DNA of 64,000 nucleotides from Patella vulgata (taxonomy: Eukaryota > Mollusca > Gastropoda > Patellidae), in NCBI RefSeq assembly GCF_932274485.2, contig NC_065887.2, positions 15,596,001 to 15,660,000 of the forward strand. Reading direction: 5' to 3'. How positions within the stretch are numbered: the first letter of the stretch is position 1; every line of letters begins with the position of its first letter. The translations under genes and the position numbers were made by a program. The notes beneath the pieces are model-generated. The model was not told where the DNA came from. It was given only the letters and a program-made list of their open reading frames with translations, and ran no database searches. Of the stretch, positions 22,801 to 35,400 are shown piece after piece.

Positions 22801-24829
22801 CACGAAAATATTTATGGGCATGTCATTTCCTATAAAAGTACAGCATATTTAGTAAAAACCTGTACATGTATTGGAAAGTACATATAGATGCACTCAATCT
22901 TCCTAGAAAAATACTGGATTCCTTGTAGAACATCCATAGCGCCTGCAGGACAAAAATACAAGAGTGACAGTCTGATTATATAACAATTAAAAATACATTT
23001 ACCCGATAATATTTATAAAAGTACAGCATATTTAGTAAAAACCTGTAAATGGAAAGAACATATACATGTAGATATCCTCAATCTTCTTAGAAAAATACCG
23101 GATTCCCCCCAAAAAACGAAAAATTGTTTTGTGAAACCAGGGCCAGAACTACATGTATGTTTATATGCATGTGTAATGCATGGTAGAATATAAAAAAGAA
23201 ACTTAAATTACAATTATTTTATATTATGATTAAAGTGCAGCAATTGTATGAATAAAGATTATTTCCAAATTAAAAGAAAAATGCAGCTAATTTTCTCTGC
23301 CGTATTCGTAAATACATCTCCTGCAAAAAAAGCAACCTGTATTTTATGAAGCAACGCAAGATCTGTGTGTGTCATGTCTTCCAGTCTGAGATGAGTTGTG
23401 GATAAAAACATGTTACCGTAAATAGACCTTAATTGATTGAATTGTACAAAAGATTGAATTGCTATTACTCTATCCCTTGTTAAAATTTGGATCAATTTAA
23501 TGGGAAATAAAGAACAGCAGAGCCGAAACTGAGAAACCTGGAGTCTTTCTGGATTTGAAATGAATTGGATCGATTAGGTCTCTCGTGGAACATTATTTGA
23601 GGAAAAATGGAAAATTAATTCTCTTGCATTGTGGATGTGAATTTTATTCATGAGTGCAGTGATGATACAAAATGTATTTATATAATTAATGACTTTCAGT
23701 ATTGATAAATTTATCATGCATAAAATTTTTTCAGAAATTAATCGGTGGTCTGCATCAGGTTTGCGCAATAAATGTGTCATTCAATGACTAGGCTGCCATA
23801 GAACTCCAACGATCTGCACCATTCGTGTGATTAAGGCATGAGAAGTTATTGATTGAATTGAATTTTTATTGGCTTGTGTATAATTTTGGTATCTAGTTCC
23901 TGTGAATGGGCGTAATGTGTAGCCCGTACCATTGAGTTTTCTAATTAATTATCTTTTATTGAATTTAAACTTGAAGTGACAATTACAGGAGCTAAATTTA
24001 ATATTACCGGTATCCATAATATTTTAAATTAAAAACACAAATTATAAATCCATTTTGGGCCATTTCAATGAATCAATATTGATGTTAACTTAACCATATC
24101 CAATTTTTAAGAGTAAGACACAGTGAACATTTGAAAATCAGTACTCTATGGACATAATGACTTTGGAAGCCATTTGTAATGAACAAAGAAAAACATATCC
24201 CAGAAAACAATGTGGAAGTAATTAGAAATGACTGATTCACAAACAACTAAATGATAATAAAAATCTTTCTACAAGGTACTAAACAGACGTAAACGACCGA
24301 CGTTCAGTTTGAACTGTTCGCATATTTCACCTAATATAATCGATTAGAAATTACAATAAAATTTCAGTAAGTTTTAGTCCGTTTTTTCTGAACATTAATG
24401 TTATATACACTACATGTACTTACTTACTTACTTACACAGTGCTTAAACTTATTAACTTCAAATCTTAAAATTGCAATTATTAAAGATAAATGCATGGCAT
24501 ATGGTCTTTGAATAGAGAATTTTGATTGACCATACATGTACATGTACCTGATGCACATACTACATTATACAAGTAATTGTGTTTTTATGTTTTGTCCTAT
24601 ATTATTCAAAAGACTGTCATATGTTGATTTATATCCGGTACAGGGATATCAATTTATAGTTCAGAAAATCTAAATATTTAACTTTGAATAATTAAAAACT
24701 TGCTGACAATAGGAAAGTACAATGCAATCCAATCTACAGTCAATTTACATTACATGTAACTTGCTACAGGATTTAATTGGAGAAATAAATGAAATTGAAA
24801 GCAAATACCTACCTGTAAATGTAATTTGA
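22801..24829. other. Intergenic; 95-bp direct duplication, MITE remnants
   Basis: About 95 bp containing AAGTACAGCATATTTAGTAA occur at about 22835-22925 and again at 23013-23107. A TTACAGGAGCTAAAT word near 23985 hints at a family F remnant. No coding sequence was recognised. Confidence 0.45.
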
Positions 24830-25097
24830 GACGAATCGTCTAATGGTAGCAATGCATGCACTTTAAATCGTTTGTCGTCATTGAGTCAACCAGTCTGGTC
24901 TGAAGCGTGTGTTTAACAAAGAGTAGGGTTGCCTGTGTAGGCTAATCTCATGGGTTTTCCCCAGGGTGATCTTGTTTCCTTTCACTGCAAAAGAAATGTA
25001 CGTGCAAGCAAATTATTGAAGTAAAATTGAACCATATGTTAGTCCCAAAATGACCTAGTTTGTTTTGAGTGGACATTAAAACCCATTGCCCCCTTGC
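24830..25097 (+). mobile_element. SINE family B, degraded
   Basis: Recognised by GTCATTGAGTCAACCAGTC, TCTCATGGGTTTTCC and TTAGTCCCAAAATGACCTAG. Confidence 0.7.
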
Positions 25098-25149
25098 TAT
25101 GTGTAAACAGTTTTTTTTTATTGACAAATTATGCATCTTTAAAAGGATA

Positions 25150-25440
25150 TTGCCAAACATTTCAGCTGTGTATAATGCATGTAATTTGTTGAGAAGCTAC
25201 ATGTAGCACTGTGTATAATGCATGTAATTTGTTGAGGAGCTAGCACTGTGTATAATGCATGTAATTTGTTGAGGAGCTAGCACTGTGTATAATGCATGTA
25301 ATTTGTTGAGGAGCTAGCTCTGTGTACAATATATATGTAATTTGTTGAGAAGCTAGCACTGTGTACAGTGTATGTAATTTGTTGAGAAGCTACCTGTAGC
25401 ACTGTGTATAATGCTTGTAATTTGTTGAGAAGCTACACAT
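25150..25440 (+). repeat. Minisatellite, unit about 40 bp
   Basis: Roughly seven copies of CACTGTGTATAATGCATG / TAATTTGTTGAGGAGCTAG in tandem, with small length changes. Confidence 0.85.
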
Positions 25441-25452
25441 TTGACCAAAAAA

Positions 25453-25873
25453 CAATCTGATTAATAATATAGAATCTATATTTCTTTCAATTGATTTTTT
25501 ATACTTTAAACAGACTTCACTACATTAAGATCTGACTGATTGTAGAGGTTCATGTAGGTCGGGTAAGGGGTCGTGTGAATGACCTTTGATCTTGTTACTA
25601 TGAAGTCAGTTCTTTGATTAACAAATCAGTGTCAGTGTTCCAAGTGGTTATTTGGAATTCCAACTTTTGCTTTGTTTTGTTTTTTTATCGCTGTCCATGT
25701 CTACCTACAGTTCCGAAGACACCACATGATAAGAACTCTACTCAATATACCATTTTATTGGCTAAATCAACTGGATCGCTGGTTATGGCAACGCTTCCAG
25801 ATTCTAGCCAAGTAAAACGAAATATTGAGCTGCAAGCAATGAAACGACATTGGATCTGTGTTTTGATTATATT
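25453..25873 (+). mobile_element. MITE family A, copy 4, upstream of ANKIB1
   Basis: The left end is CAATCTGATTAATAATATAG and the right part is AACGACATTGGATCTGTGTT. The interior is diverged and longer than in other copies. Confidence 0.65.
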
Positions 25874-26110
25874 ACAGAGAAAAATTTTGGAGACGCATTC
25901 ACTTAGTCATACATGCTCTAAAATAAATTTAGGAAAAGTAACTTTTTCTGGTTTTATGAACATGTTTTTTTCCCCAGAAAGCCAGTAACTACATATAGAT
26001 TCTTTTTTAACCAACTCTCTCGTGTTCTGAAACAACGTGCCGTTAAATTTGAGTTTTTGTGTGTTTGTTTTTGTTTTTTTTAAAAAATCTCTCCTGTTTT
26101 TCTCTTGTAG

Positions 26111-26250
26111 ATATTTAGCCATTCAGTAAAGAGATAAGATACAAATCAGAAGAATGATGGCCAGCTGTCCATAATGAATACCTTCATATAACTTGGAACA
26201 AAAACTCTAAAATCACAAGTTGACTGTAGCTGCTACAGTTTAAGCTAAAT
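26111..26250 (+). other. ANKIB1: Likely ANKIB1 5' UTR part of first coding exon
   Basis: A good 3' splice site (TTTTTCTCTTGTAG) ends at 26110, suggesting that the first coding exon begins here with 5' UTR spliced from an unseen upstream exon. In-frame stops TGA and TAG at 26221-26229 precede the ATG. The promoter was not located. Confidence 0.5.
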
Positions 26251-26438
26251 ATGGGAAGTGCTTCGTCAAAGTTCCGCAAGTATCTACAGAGTGATAATGA
26301 AGTGGCGGCACTGCAGCTGTATCAGAATAACAGCGATCTCCGTAAGGCATTAGATCCAAATTGTTCCTACGGTGATTCACATCAACATGAGACTCCTCTA
26401 CATATATGTGCGCGGCACGGGATGCGGTCATTGCTCAG
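26251..26438 (+). CDS. ANKIB1: ANKIB1 coding exon 1
   Basis: It starts at the ATG of [12 protein letters not shown]; human ANKIB1 begins MGNTTTKFRKAL. It ends in phase 2 (CTC AG) before GTATAG. It carries the first ankyrin helices ([12 protein letters not shown]). Confidence 0.93.
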
Positions 26439-29400
26439 GTATAGTTTTACTTATTTATACGTTCTTTATCTGAAATAAAATGAAATGGGGTTTAATTAAT
26501 GTCCTACTGTTCTGCACCAAATTGGCTAATGTGTCTTCTTTGATCATTGCCATTTAGTAATTGAACATATTATTAACACAAGGTACGTTTTAATGGATAC
26601 ACAATTACTGAGTATAATACTCTCGTCTTTATCAAACAAATGCTACAGGTATGTGAATAATAGGCAAATATATATGAAAAATATGCAACAAAATTACAAT
26701 CAAATACAATTAAAACTTAACACCTTTGATTAGGGGGCCATTTAAACCTACACTGTGGAGGTTCATTCTCACCCAGCTCAAAACTTAAATAATCATATTA
26801 GCGTGACTAAGGTGTTAATTGGAATTTCTAAAGAAGGATTAGCTGTAGTCTGTTTCACATTGGGCACTGTTTATTTCATTAGGTTAAGCCTAATAGTAAA
26901 ACACAATCACTTGATAATGTTTTATTCAACACTTATTATAGTAAAACATGTTTATTTTAACACTTTTAATGTAAATGGAAAAACTTAATATAAAAAATAA
27001 ATAACTAAATAGTACTATGAAATGAGCATCAACATTAAAAATATATATTTCATATGGGCAAGTAAACATTTCATACTTTTTACTCTAAATGGACAAGATG
27101 AGATACCGCATCTACATAAAGCATGATGTCTCTTTGACACTTATTAAACACAGTTCACATGACACTTATTAAACGGTTAATCCATATCTAATTAGGTGAA
27201 CACATTTCAGCTACAGACCATAATCCCCCAGCCCTAAACCCTTAATCCCCTTAATCAATATTTTGAGCTGGATGAGAACACCCCACTGTGGAAACTCTTG
27301 TAGCGATTAAAAAAGGGAGGGGGGAGGGGGAGAGTGTTATTATTATAACAATCAATGTATTTACACCATTAATGGGAATGCAATTAACCTGAGCTATAAA
27401 TAAACAATACTTAAAAGAGAAGTGTGCATGTATGAGTGAACAAGAGTGATAGCTAATACAAGGGAAAATAAAAATTATTAATTCAATAAACAGAAAATCA
27501 TGAAAGATTAACGTATTATTAGATTATGAAACTGGAGGGGGGAAACCGTAAATATATTAATTCATTAAACTATAAAACATGAAGGATAAAACCTATTATT
27601 AGGGTTCGTTACGTACACAGGACCTTGTTTCCTTATACAATCTAAACATCATTATTAGTTATTCCTACTGTAAAACTCTAACAAACGAAACAATCATTTT
27701 ACTTAGCAATACATTATATATGGAATTCTCCACCCTTAAACATGCAACATAAGATCAAAGGATTCAAAGGATCTAATGATAACGATGACTGTGGATTTGA
27801 CTTCTTTGTTTTAGCACTGCAGGAACATACATTAATAATTATTATATCTATAATTCTAACAACCAATACATCACACAGGACCATAACATATCATAACAGA
27901 TTGTAGTCATTATGACCATCGTCTTAATTCACGTCTGCTTCGATTTTCTCGATAAGCTGGTCTCTTGGTAAGCCTATCTCTCTTTGTCTTACCGTCTGAG
28001 TTCGGTTTCTACCTGAGATCATTTATAACGGACAGGTGTTATCAACAACCTTATTAGTATATGTATTTGACAGCCATTCACAAGTTATAATACATATTAG
28101 GAGCCTTCATTTAACGGGCCATCATATAATATTATGTAATAATATGAGATGTCTTACTAACTTATTTATTAGATGTGTGATACACCTGCCTATACCATTG
28201 TCTTACAGACATCAAAGAATCTGAAAGTTTAGACATCTTCAAGTTTGAAGATACATCTATTTGATGAGAATAAACAATAAAAAAAATCCAAATAAATTTT
28301 AAAATGCATACAGAGCTTATCCTTTTGTTCACACTATACAAATTCTGTGTTGATTAATATATTGACCAAGAGGGTTTTAGATATTGATTGCTTCATGCTG
28401 TGAGTCTGTGACAGATAAGTCAGCTGTGGTCCCTTTCATCTTTCATTGAATATTTAAATTAATTTGTTAGTGTCAAATAATAGTATTGAGACATCTTATT
28501 AAATGCCATTTATTCGATTTCATTTCAGGATATTTCTATATGAAAAGGGAGGTAATCCAAACAAAACTAATGTTCATAAAGAAACTGCTCTACATTGTGT
28601 CTGCATGGAGAAAAATTCACAGTTCTACAATGTACAGCGGCGACGTTTAGACTGTTTGGCGATGGTATTAAAATGGAAGGGAGCTACGCTACAAGATGAG
28701 GAAGTAGAAAAGATCGATATAAATGCTGTTGATGAGGTAATGTTCACATGTTATGTTTTATGATCGTGGGGGTCTTTTAGTGTTGGGAGGTTCCAGAGAA
28801 AACACTTGAGGTTGTGCAGGCAACCCTACATGCATGTTTGGGATCAAAACCACACCACTTGACTCAGTGACAGATCTTATGATCTAAAGCACATGCATTA
28901 GACCACTTAACAACCAATCCCTCTCCCCCAAATGTAGATAAAGACAACACCAATTTTAACTTTCGTTTTGTGGGTACATCTATTCAAAGTTAGCTTTTTA
29001 TTCTTGGGGTAAATATAATTTCAAAGTAAAAAGTACCTGTTTGTTCTTTTCAGAAGGATTGAGTAGTTTGACCACCTCACACTAAATTTTGAAACAAGCT
29101 GTCAAGGATGTCTGTATTAGAAATAACTATTTTGTAATATTCTGGTTTAATAAATCTTAACTGAATCGCAAACTGAATAGATTCTTATTTTCAGAATTCA
29201 TTTTATTTTATAGAAACAGAACACAGCACTACATTATGCCGCAGCATCAGGACTTAAAGCATGTGTTGAGGTAAGCATTTAAAGTGGATATTTATCAGGC
29301 AATATGTCTTAAGGATTAAAGTTCTGGAAGAAAACTGTCCAAACATACATGTAGCCGTAGCTAGAAAAAAATGACCCATATTAAGTTTTACCATGCATTG

Positions 29401-32400
29401 ATTTTATGTGTGAGAGAAATGAGGTTTAACGTCCACTCGACACAAACTAGGTCATTTCGGGACTAACATATGGTTTAAATTTTATTTCAATAATTCGCTT
29501 GCGCATAGGGGTCTTTAACAGTGGGAGGAAACCGGAGGACCCGGAGAAAACCCATGAGGTTGGACAGGTGACCCTACTCCTTTTCACGTACAACCGTGGA
29601 TTCGAAACCACGCCAGTTGATTCAATGACAGGCCTTATGATACAGCGCGCACATGCTAACCATTAGGCCATCCAACCCCCCTTGATTTTATATACCTGTA
29701 GTAGGCAGTTATGACACTTCATTTGAAAACTATCTGAATACTCTGGGTCAGAGTGGGTAGCATTAACTTTGTGTTATTGATACAGGTATCTTGTCTTTAA
29801 CAAAGAACATTATGTAGGACAGTTTCCTTAAAACACCAGCTTGATTATTGATTTACAATTTTTTTTATTTATTTATTTTTTTCCTCCTTTTAAGATGCTA
29901 GTTCAGTATGGTGGACCATTATTTTTAGAAAATGCTGAGAATCAAACACCATGTGATTGTGCTGAACAAAATGGTCATTCTGAAATTGCTCTATATCTCG
30001 AATCAAAGATGGTATTTTCTGTAAGTACATTTGGCTCAACATGTTGTGTGTTTAAGTATTTATGTTAAGTATTCTTTAGAGGACATTAATAATGCAACTG
30101 TTTACCAGTGCATTTTAAGTATTGTTTAATGGTCGAGAGCGAGACATTAAGTAATATATTGTAACAATATATTACGCAATGTCTTAAGCTCGAGACCATT
30201 AAACAACTTAAAATACAGACACTTGCACGTGCTTTGCAATGAAATACGTCACTCGAGTTCATTATTTTACCAAGTTACGCTTGGCACATTGCCCGTACGA
30301 TTATTTGAAATAAGGGTACTCCAACATCAAAGTAAGGATGACGTCACATCTGTATTTTAAATCCATTTAAATATCAAAATGTCATTCACTGGTTTCTTTA
30401 GCAAAACAAGAGTTATTTCCCTTCTGCTGGAGACCTACCCTTCAGCACTTGGTAAGTATTGACTCCCCTTGTCCAGTGAAAATAATAGGTGATAATGATA
30501 TGATTCACATCAGTATATCACTGCATAGTCTGAAACAACTGCTCACTGGACATACTAAACTTAGACTGTCTGTCTACAGTTAGCTCTACTTGAGAACAGA
30601 CACTAAGCTAGTTGACTGACATTTTAAGTCCTAATTCGACGATATTAGTCGAAGTATAGATTGAGAATTTTGTTCTACTTCCATTTAATAAATCTGAAAA
30701 AGTTTATTTAGTCTTTGCATGTATGACGGATGTGAAACAGAGTAGAAATGCATTACAAAACAGTATCCTATTTTTTGGATATGGATGCCGTTTAGGGCAA
30801 AGATCTATTCTCAAGGAATGAAGTAGATGGATCTCTGTGTGCAGAAAGCTCCCTATACTGCCTCAAAAAGCTCTCCATATTGCATGACCGGATACTAGCT
30901 CATGGGGATGCGTCATCTATTCCCATGACTCTGGCGGTTTGTGACAGTGCTAAAATCATGTGTATTACATGTATATTGTATTTGAAATAGATATATTTTT
31001 TTTAGAATGATGGAGAAGCAGCCGAGGAAGATGAAGAATTATTTAATATTCCTGTTGAGGTAATGTTGATGCTTCTGCTATTGAAATTTTATGAGTATGA
31101 AAATTTGTCAGGGAAGAAGACTTTTCGTTTTATGCACCCGTCTATCCACAATTGCTTGCCTACATTTTCTAAACACTGGCTTGTGGAGGCACTAGAGGAT
31201 AAAGTTAATATCGGATTGACTTTAAATTTATGTAGCCTTCGGTGTTTATGCTCATGAGACAAAGAAGCTTTTCATTTCTGATAAAAGTATTGTCTTAAAT
31301 GTTTTAAGTTATACTAGTGCATAACCTGGCGCTGTGAGTGTTGTGCCCGTAACTCCAAAAGCGGAAGTGGTAGGCCAACACCACCTAGTCTATGTTACTT
31401 CTCAATTCGAGCTACCCCTATACACCAAATTTCAGCCTCGAGACAGCTCTAGTCTAGACAAACGACAGTCACAAATATTAGTATAGATGTGTATAATTGA
31501 TGTGTATATGTATGAGTATTTATATGTTGTGTATAATTGACAAGTATATGTACGATATAGATGTTGTGTATAATTGACAAGTATATGTACGAGTATTTAT
31601 ATGTTGTGTATAATTGACAATTATATGTACGAGTATTTATATGTTGTTTTGTAGGAATATAGTGGTTTACGTGCTCAAGATCTACAAGAGGCTAAAGATC
31701 AACTTCTAGTAGAAACTGCAGACATGCTCAGTGTACCATTATTTACAGCCGAAGCTTTGTTACGCAATCATGGTATGTATGGTTAACACCCCAGGATCCA
31801 AGGATCCGAATATTATAACAAAAGTATACCAGTTCGTACACCCAAAATTATTCACAACATATGTGATCATGATCAATTCAGATATTCAGCCCTAGACTAC
31901 ATGTACCTACATGTGTGACAAGAAGTTCTGATCTTTTTATTTGCTTGAATGACGAGATCAATATTGTAGCCAAGAAGTAGCACCTAGTTGTTTAGATGAG
32001 AAGAAAAACAAAACAAGGTCCTGTGTACATGTTCGCATGGAAAATTTCTGTCATATATTACTGCGTGGTGTATGCCTGTCTTCATTAGCCCAGATGGAGC
32101 AGAAAAATAGGACGTTAAACCCCATTTCATTCTGTCGCAATTTTATTTTGAATAGTAACAGTGCATTCAGTTGTAATCTTTTTCTCGACTTACAGAGTGG
32201 TCCAGAGAGGCATTGCTGGAAGCATGGATGACTAACCCTGTTGATGTATGCGAAAAGTCTGGGGTCATGACCCCCACCAATTTGTATAGTGATATGCCTG
32301 AAGTACAAGATCAATTGAATAGTCCACTACCAAGTCCTAGTAAATCTAGCCCTACTAATCCTGATCCTATTGTAAGTTTCATTTTAACATAATTATCATC

Positions 32401-35400
32401 CCATGCAAAGCACATAGTTATTAGGAGGAATACTAAACGGTTCTCAGAACATTTATGTCTTTTATCTGGTCATCGACCAAACTGTTCTTGGACCTCTTTG
32501 CTCTGGCTAAGGTCACGCTGATACATTTTGCATACATTCATAAGTACTGCATTAACTCGTGGGTCATATTCTTTTAAAGCCATACAGGGGTTGGATGGCC
32601 GAATGGTTAGCATGAGCGTGCTGTATCATAAGGCCTGTCATTGAGTCAACTGGCGGGGTTTCGATTCCCCGGTTCTACGTGACAAGGAGTAGGGTCGTCT
32701 GTCCAATCTCGTGGGTTTTCTCCGGGTCCTCCGTTTTCCTCTCACTGCTTAAGATCACTATGCGCAAGCGAATTATTGAAATAAAATTGAACCATTTGTT
32801 AGTCCCGAAATGACCTCGTTTGTGTCGAGTGGTTGTTAAACCCCATTTCTTGCTTTCTCTCTCTTTAAAGCCATACTTTAGAACCATATTTGATCCCATA
32901 TGGAAACCATCCCTTTTCGTGGGCAGGTCTGAATGATTTAACCCATTTACACTATTGAGAACCAGCAGTGAGGGTCCAGGTCCGAACTGAGCGATATCCT
33001 ATTTTTGTAGTGTAAATAAGGTTAAATTTAAAGGGGTGTTTTTGTGCAATAAAACATGTCTTGATATCAAGGACACAATGAATTGCACGAATTTAGTGCG
33101 GGATTACATGTATTGTCTAATAGTTAACGGAATTCAGAATCAATGGAATCCCTGATTTGTGATAATGGTAGAACTAGCACTGCTGACTTTGCTTAACACT
33201 TCTTTCATAACAAAATGACTAATTGTTTCATTTTCGAATTATTTCAATTATCTTTTTTTAAATCAAATTTTTGTCAGTCAGTGTTTAGGAATACAGCTTT
33301 ATTGGTATTTTTTCAGTGTGATATTTGTACGTGCTCATATACATCAACAGATGAAACTGTACATACATGTGTTGTTTGTGATCATCATTTCTGTAAGGAA
33401 TGTTGGGAAAGGTAAACATGTATTTCTACATGTAGATAGTTTTATAAACAGATAGTCAAATTTCTCTCTTGTATGGGGGGTTGGATGGCCGAATGGTTAG
33501 CATGTGCATGCTGCGCTGTATCATACAGTCTGTCATTGAGTCAACAGGCGGGGTTTCGAATCCCCGGTTGTACGAGACAAGGAGTAGGGTTGCCTGTCCA
33601 ACCTTGTGGGTTTTCTCCGGGTCGTCCAGCTTCCTCCCAAAGCTAAAGACCCCTGCGCGCAAGCGAATTATTGAAATAAAATTGAACCATGTGTTAGTCC
33701 CGAAATGACCTAGTTTGTGTTGAGTGGACGTTAAACCCCATTTCTCTCTCTCTCTCACTCTTGTATATGGTTGCAGCATTTTGCACTCAAAGAACTATTT
33801 ACTTCGAGAATAGATCTCTGCCCTGAATGGCCGCCATATCCAAAAATTAGTATAATATTTTGTAATGCATTTCTACTCCGTTTCACATGTCACATGCAAA
33901 GACTAAATAAACCTCTTCTGTTTTTGTAAATACAAGAGGGATAAATATTTTTCAATATTCTCGAAGTATGCTTAGTGTTTTCGAATGTTGGTCAACTAGC
34001 TTAGTGTCTGTTCTCAAGTAATTATAGGCAGGCAGCATAAGTTTAGTATGTGGTTGCCAGTGTGTTGCTATTAATGTGCCGATCATTGGTTACAACATAA
34101 GTATCAACTAGAAGTTATCCCTTGCCAGGCCATGCAATTCTGCACCACTGACAAGCAGAAGCCAGACTGGATAACCCCTGGAAATGTTCTCGGCCAACCC
34201 CAGGATCAAACCCAAGACATCATCTTCAGTGAACAAGGTCATTACTCTCTGTGCCACCGTGGCTCCCCTCACTACAAATATTTGCATGGCTAAGAAAGCT
34301 GCTGGTTTCCTGGGATTTTATATTTACATTAATTAGATCTTATTTATTTAATTTATTGAAATACAAATATTTGCATGGAAAAAAAAAAGAAAGGTGCTGG
34401 TTTCCTTGGATTTTATATTTACATTAATTAGATCTTATTTTATTAATTTATTGAAATAATATTTTGTAGATATCTAAATCTGAAAATACAAGAAGGAGAT
34501 GCTCATCATATAACATGTCCAGCTTATGATTGTAGTAAATTAGTACCATTAGAAACTATAGAGAAAGTTGTCTCCCGTCCTATGGCTATCAAATATTTAC
34601 AGTTTGATATACAGGTAATATATACAGTAATTCTTACTGGTTGTAATTACAGTAAACCATGGCAGGAAATCCATCGCAGTTAAATTTATAAGCTTACAGT
34701 TTTTATCAATCAGTTACGGAGCACAACATGAAATTATTGTCATGTTGGATAAGACATTTTATTCCGTATATTAGTATCACCTGGCTTTAATTGACATAAC
34801 TCAACCATTCTTCTGGCAAGAATTGTACTTATATAAGTGTAATTTAAGAAGACAGCCAAGCTGATATGTAGTTGTGATAATTCTCAGTGTAATGAATGAG
34901 TATAGCACAGAACGAATGAATGATAAAAAAAAGATAAACAAAGCTTAAAAAAATTCCCCAGATTAAAAATTTATCCACTTAATCATATTTAAACCAAAAT
35001 TTGTGGAAATGGCAGTCATCATCATGAGAACTGGGCAATATCGATTGAAACGTGTTTCGGTGGTTTGTTACTTCACTCCACAGAGATTTGGTCTATCATG
35101 TGCAGAACATTGGACATGTAGCGAGGTTGTGGTCATACTGTAGTAACTGTTAAAAATTCTTGTCTGAAGATTGTCTTAAAATAGTTCAAAGAATGTTTTA
35201 TATTTTTTAAAATTTAGGCATTTGTTGAAAGTAATCCTGATATGAAATGGTGTCCATATCCTGGTTGTGGTCGAGCTGTTAAACTACCAGATCTTGATGG
35301 TTCTGCGGCTACAAACGCAGGACATCCTAGAATACCCAGTGATACTTCTAGAGGTGTTGATTGTGGCAATGAACATTATTTCTGCTGGTAAATACATAAC

